Part shown: in pieces, positions 4,928 to 7,292 of the stretch
Numbering within the stretch: position 1 is the stretch's first letter
Layout of the letters: every line of letters begins with the position of its first letter
Assembly: GCA_021160685.1 (NCBI GenBank)
Contig: JAGHCC010000428.1
Coordinates: forward strand, 1 to 7,292
Source: Desulfobulbaceae bacterium
GTDB taxonomy: Bacteria; Desulfobacterota; Desulfobulbia; Desulfobulbales; SURF-16
Direction: 5' to 3'
DNA: 7,292 bases
Position numbers and translations under genes: made by a program
The notes under the pieces: generated by a model
What the model saw: the letters and a program-made list of their open reading frames with translations, nothing else
What the model was told of the DNA's origin: nothing
Databases searched by the model: none

Positions 4928-5354
4928 GAACTGTCCTCATTGTCATCAAGAAATTAAGGTATATAAAAATCCTGTACCCACCGTTGATATTATTATTGAA
5001 GTTCCAGGCGGTATCGTCCTGATTGACAGAAAAAATCCTCCTTTGGGGTGGGCCATCCCGGGAGGTTTTGTCGATTACGGAGAAACCTTGGAGCAGGCGG
5101 CGGTGCGTGAAGCGTTTGAAGAAACTCGCCTGAATGTGGAGCTGGTTGAGCAGATGCATACCTATTCCGATCCGCAGCGCGATCCGCGCCAACATACCAT
5201 CTCCACGGTTTTTATCGCCAGGGCCGCTGGAACGCCCGTTGGCGCGGATGACGCGAGACAGGCGCGGGTGTTTACGCGTGTCAATCTGCCCCCCCTTGTT
5301 TTCGATCATGCAGGAATTCTTGCCGATTATTTTTCACTTCGAGATAGAAAATAA
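4926..5354 (+). CDS. Nudix hydrolase, ADP-ribose pyrophosphatase-like
   Basis: A 142-aa Nudix hydrolase, which would cleave a nucleoside diphosphate linked to another moiety, releasing a phosphorylated product and needing Mg2+ or Mn2+. The Nudix box lies at 47-69: G47-x5-E53-x7-R61-E62-A63-F64-E65-E66-T67-R68-L69. All metal-binding glutamates are present, but the usual Gly before the last position is R68. SDPQRDPRQHTISTVFIA at 81-98, just after the box, matches a segment common in ADP-ribose-type members, and the cited substrate guess rests on that. The N-terminus MNCPHCHQEI carries one CxxC pair, a remnant or half of a zinc-ribbon knuckle. No Shine-Dalgarno precedes the ATG because the 9-base tandem array runs up to it; translation might be coupled to the HAD gene. 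The gene ends 178 bp before rpsA, which has its own promoter. Confidence 0.87.
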   Translation: MNCPHCHQEIKVYKNPVPTVDIIIEVPGGIVLIDRKNPPLGWAIPGGFVDYGETLEQAAVREAFEETRLNVELVEQMHTYSDPQRDPRQHTISTVFIARAAGTPVGADDARQARVFTRVNLPPLVFDHAGILADYFSLRDRK

Positions 5355-5468
5355 CAGGTTAAGCGTAGTGTCCCATCTTTCAGAATGTACAGAATAATAA
5401 TAATTACGGCAAATTACTGGTGGATTTCTGCTTTTTTGTAAATATGTTGAGAAGAGATGTTGAAAAAG

Positions 5469-5497
5469 TTGAATTTGCTCCTTTTCTCTGGTATATA
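5469..5497 (+). promoter_or_regulatory. Extended -10 promoter for rpsA
   Basis: TTGAAT at 5469-5474 is a candidate -35, and TATATA at 5492-5497 follows after exactly 17 bases. TGG immediately before TATATA gives an extended -10 (TGnTATA). An overlapping TATAAA at 5494-5499 is an alternative -10. A start site near 5504 would leave a leader of roughly 30 nt before the rpsA ATG, with the Shine-Dalgarno in it. The remainder of 5355-5468 shows no gene. Confidence 0.55.
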
Positions 5498-5515
5498 AAC
5501 TCGATTACTAATTGG

Positions 5516-5522
5516 AAGGAGG
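5516..5522 (+). promoter_or_regulatory. Strong Shine-Dalgarno that fixes the rpsA start
   Basis: AAGGAGG lies ten bases before ATG at 5533. An in-frame TTG at 5512 lies upstream of and overlapping this motif, so it cannot be the start served by it. The ATG at 5533 is therefore preferred. Confidence 0.85.
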
Positions 5523-5532
5523 ACAAAGTTTA

Positions 5533-7269
5533 ATGGGAAACAATGAAACAGAAATTAAAAATGACAGATTTGACTCTGTCGAAGAAGGTGCAAGCTTTGC
5601 TGAGCTGTTTGCGGCTGAAGATCTTACTGTCGCGAATGTAGGAGAAGTCGTAGCCGGAACAATCATTGGTTTAAGCAATGATTATGCAGTGGTGGATATC
5701 GGCGACAAGTCGGAAAGTGAAATTTCACTCAGTGAGTTTAAGAACGAAGGCGAAGATGTCGAGCTTAAGGTTGGTGATGTTTTCGATGTCTTAGTTGAAA
5801 AACGCGAGGCTGAAGGCGGTCTGCGTTTGTCGCGTGAAAAGGCGATAGGAATCAAGGTCTGGGAGGATATTGCCAGAATCGAGGAAGAGGACGGCACGAT
5901 CCAGGGTCGGATTGACAGTCGAGTCAAGGGAGGTATGTCCGTTGATATCGGTGTTCCGGCTTTTTTGCCTTATTCTCAGATCGATTTACGGCCAGTCAAG
6001 GATCTGGATGGTTTAATCAGTCAGTTTTTTGACTTTAAAATTTTAAAATACAACCGCAGGCGTAATAATGTGGTTATCTCTCGTCGAGCCATTCTTGAGG
6101 AAGCGAGAAATAAGCTGCGTGAAAAAATGCGTGAAACCCTGGAAGAAGGGGCGGTTATCAAGGGTGCTATTACCAATATAACGGACTATGGTATTTTCAT
6201 TGATCTGGGCGGCCTGGACGGCCTCTGCCATATCACTGATCTTTCCTGGGGCCGGGTCTCCCATCCATCCAAGCTGTTTAAGGTTGGAGAGGAAATCGAG
6301 GTTAAGGTTCTGAAATATGACAAGGAGACCGATAAGGTGTCCCTTGGCGTCAAACAGCTTAAGTCCGATCCCTGGACCACCGTGGAAGAACGGTATCCAG
6401 TGGGTTCCAAAACTGTGGGCCGCGTGGTCAGCATCACCGATTATGGTGTGTTTGCCGAACTTGAAGAGGGTGTCGAGGGACTGATTCATGTCTCCGAGAT
6501 GTCCTGGTCCAAGAAGATCCGCCATCCATCCAAGATTGTTACGGTCGGCGATGAGACTGAGATTGCCATATTAAATATTGATGTTGATGCCAAACGGATT
6601 TCTCTCGGCATGAAGCAGCTGCAGCCTAATCCCTGGGATCTGGCTGTGGATAATTATCCAGTTGGCTCTATTATTGAAGGTAAGATTAAGAATATTACCG
6701 ATTTCGGTATTTTTATCGGTATCGAGGAAGGTATAGACGGTTTGATTCATGTGTCCGATCTTTCCTGGACCGAGCGGATCAAACATCCTTCCGAGAAATA
6801 TTCCAAGAATGAGGTGATTCAGGCCGTTGTTCTCAAGATTGACAAGGAAAACGAGCGGTTCTCCCTGGGCGTCAAACAGCTGGAGCCGGATCCCTGGCAG
6901 GCTGCTGCCAGCAATTACCCCACAGGTACTATGATCGAGGGCACCATCACCAACGTGACCGATTTTGGGGTTTTTGTTCAGCTGGAAGAGGGAATCGAGG
7001 GACTGGTTCATGTTTCCGAGATCAGCCGCGAAAAGGTCAAGACCCCGATTGGCATGTTTAACGTGGGTGATACCCTGAAAGCCATGATCATCAACGTGTC
7101 TGCCGAAGACCGCAAGATTGGACTGTCACTTAAGGCCCTGGAAGAGGGTGGTGATGCAGGGGCTACACCTGAAGAATATGCAAAGAAGGTTCAGAATTCC
7201 GGACCTTCCACCTTTGGAGACCTGCTCAAAGCAGCTGCCGGCTCCGAGGAGGAAGAGGGCGACAAGTAG
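5533..7269 (+). CDS. rpsA: 30S ribosomal protein S1
   Basis: S1 binds mRNA near the ribosome platform and helps load leaders with structure or weak Shine-Dalgarno sites. The 578-aa protein, close to the ~557 aa of E. coli S1, has six OB-fold S1 domains at roughly 36-101, 119-186, 206-275, 291-362, 378-449 and 465-534. Domains 1 and 2 are the diverged ribosome-binding pair. Domains 3-6 are near copies, each with the (N/S)(I/V)TD(Y/F)G(I/V)F core, GLDGLCHITDLSW-type loops, and HPSK in domains 3 and 4. Each junction between domains 3 and 6 has a KQL..(D/N)PW linker. The end is acidic (SEEEEGDK). Domain 1 starts after an acidic leader of about 35 residues. It has its own promoter and a strong ribosome-binding site. 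The cmk or ispH gene often found just upstream in relatives is absent here. No terminator is visible in the 23 bases after the stop. Confidence 0.97.
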   Translation: MGNNETEIKNDRFDSVEEGASFAELFAAEDLTVANVGEVVAGTIIGLSNDYAVVDIGDKSESEISLSEFKNEGEDVELKVGDVFDVLVEKREAEGGLRLSREKAIGIKVWEDIARIEEEDGTIQGRIDSRVKGGMSVDIGVPAFLPYSQIDLRPVKDLDGLISQFFDFKILKYNRRRNNVVISRRAILEEARNKLREKMRETLEEGAVIKGAITNITDYGIFIDLGGLDGLCHITDLSWGRVSHPSKLFKVGEEIEVKVLKYDKETDKVSLGVKQLKSDPWTTVEERYPVGSKTVGRVVSITDYGVFAELEEGVEGLIHVSEMSWSKKIRHPSKIVTVGDETEIAILNIDVDAKRISLGMKQLQPNPWDLAVDNYPVGSIIEGKIKNITDFGIFIGIEEGIDGLIHVSDLSWTERIKHPSEKYSKNEVIQAVVLKIDKENERFSLGVKQLEPDPWQAAASNYPTGTMIEGTITNVTDFGVFVQLEEGIEGLVHVSEISREKVKTPIGMFNVGDTLKAMIINVSAEDRKIGLSLKALEEGGDAGATPEEYAKKVQNSGPSTFGDLLKAAAGSEEEEGDK

Positions 7270-7292
7270 TCTGCTGTTTTTTGGTGATGAAC

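Noticed and set aside
4908..5309. 133-aa minus-strand frame opposite the Nudix gene
   Set aside because: It is antisense to an intact Nudix box, with no ribosome site and no recognisable domain.
5512..5532. TTG at 5512 as the rpsA start
   Set aside because: The Shine-Dalgarno AAGGAGG lies downstream of this codon and ten bases before the ATG at 5533, so the ATG is the served start.
6043..7011. Minus-strand open frames opposite rpsA, with repeated MNQSLD-type segments
   Set aside because: They are antisense shadows. The internal similarity comes from the repeated S1 domains on the coding strand.
7270..7292. Start of another gene (ATG at 7287) or an rpsA terminator
   Set aside because: Only two codons are visible, no clear ribosome site or hairpin is present, and nothing can be supported.

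Overview
The window looks like a chromosomal segment of an anaerobic, Gram-negative, Desulfobulbales-like member of the Desulfobacterota. This is an inference from the style of the S1, PcnB, BioB and nitronate-monooxygenase-type proteins, the moderate GC content and the repeat-filled gene junctions. No rRNA gene or other taxonomic marker is present, so the placement is tentative.

Layout. Positions 1-4031 hold four genes on the minus strand. In transcription order they are an FMN-dependent nitronate monooxygenase / FabK-like protein (3057-4031), a poly(A) polymerase / CCA-type nucleotidyltransferase, pcnB (1353-2663), biotin synthase, bioB (362-1351), and the first 71 codons of bioF (1-214, running off the window). 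pcnB and bioB are fused end to start, with one base between stop and start. The other two junctions are filled by a family of foldback repeats: 218-435 between bioB and bioF, and 2684-3052 between the nitronate monooxygenase gene and pcnB. A divergent AT-rich intergenic region with nested inverted repeats (4032-4270) separates this block from three plus-strand genes: a small HAD-superfamily phosphatase (4271-4840), a Nudix hydrolase (4926-5354) and rpsA for ribosomal protein S1 (5533-7269), which has its own extended -10 promoter.

Main observation. The junction repeats share end sequences built on GTAAGCGTTTACC / GTAAACGTTCACC. They differ in their cores, yet every core folds back on itself. 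The two best copies (262-435 and 2898-3005) lie in opposite orientations. When both are read in the same family orientation, most of the imperfect pairs become G-T/G-U wobbles, so one strand folds much better than the other. This points to a structured RNA or to a single-stranded-DNA hairpin substrate (REP/MITE-like). The repeats have also altered gene ends. They encode the last 23 residues of BioB, occupy the ribosome-binding region of bioF, and sit just upstream of a pcnB reading frame whose only plausible start is a CTG behind a good Shine-Dalgarno sequence. A separate 9-base tandem array with a 26-nt inverted repeat fills the HAD-Nudix gap.

How the genes work together. BioF and BioB carry out the first committed and the last step of biotin ring assembly. 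PcnB acts in RNA 3'-end metabolism and has no obvious biochemical link to biotin. The plus-strand genes appear to be housekeeping or house-cleaning functions. No phage, CRISPR, toxin-antitoxin or defence system is visible.
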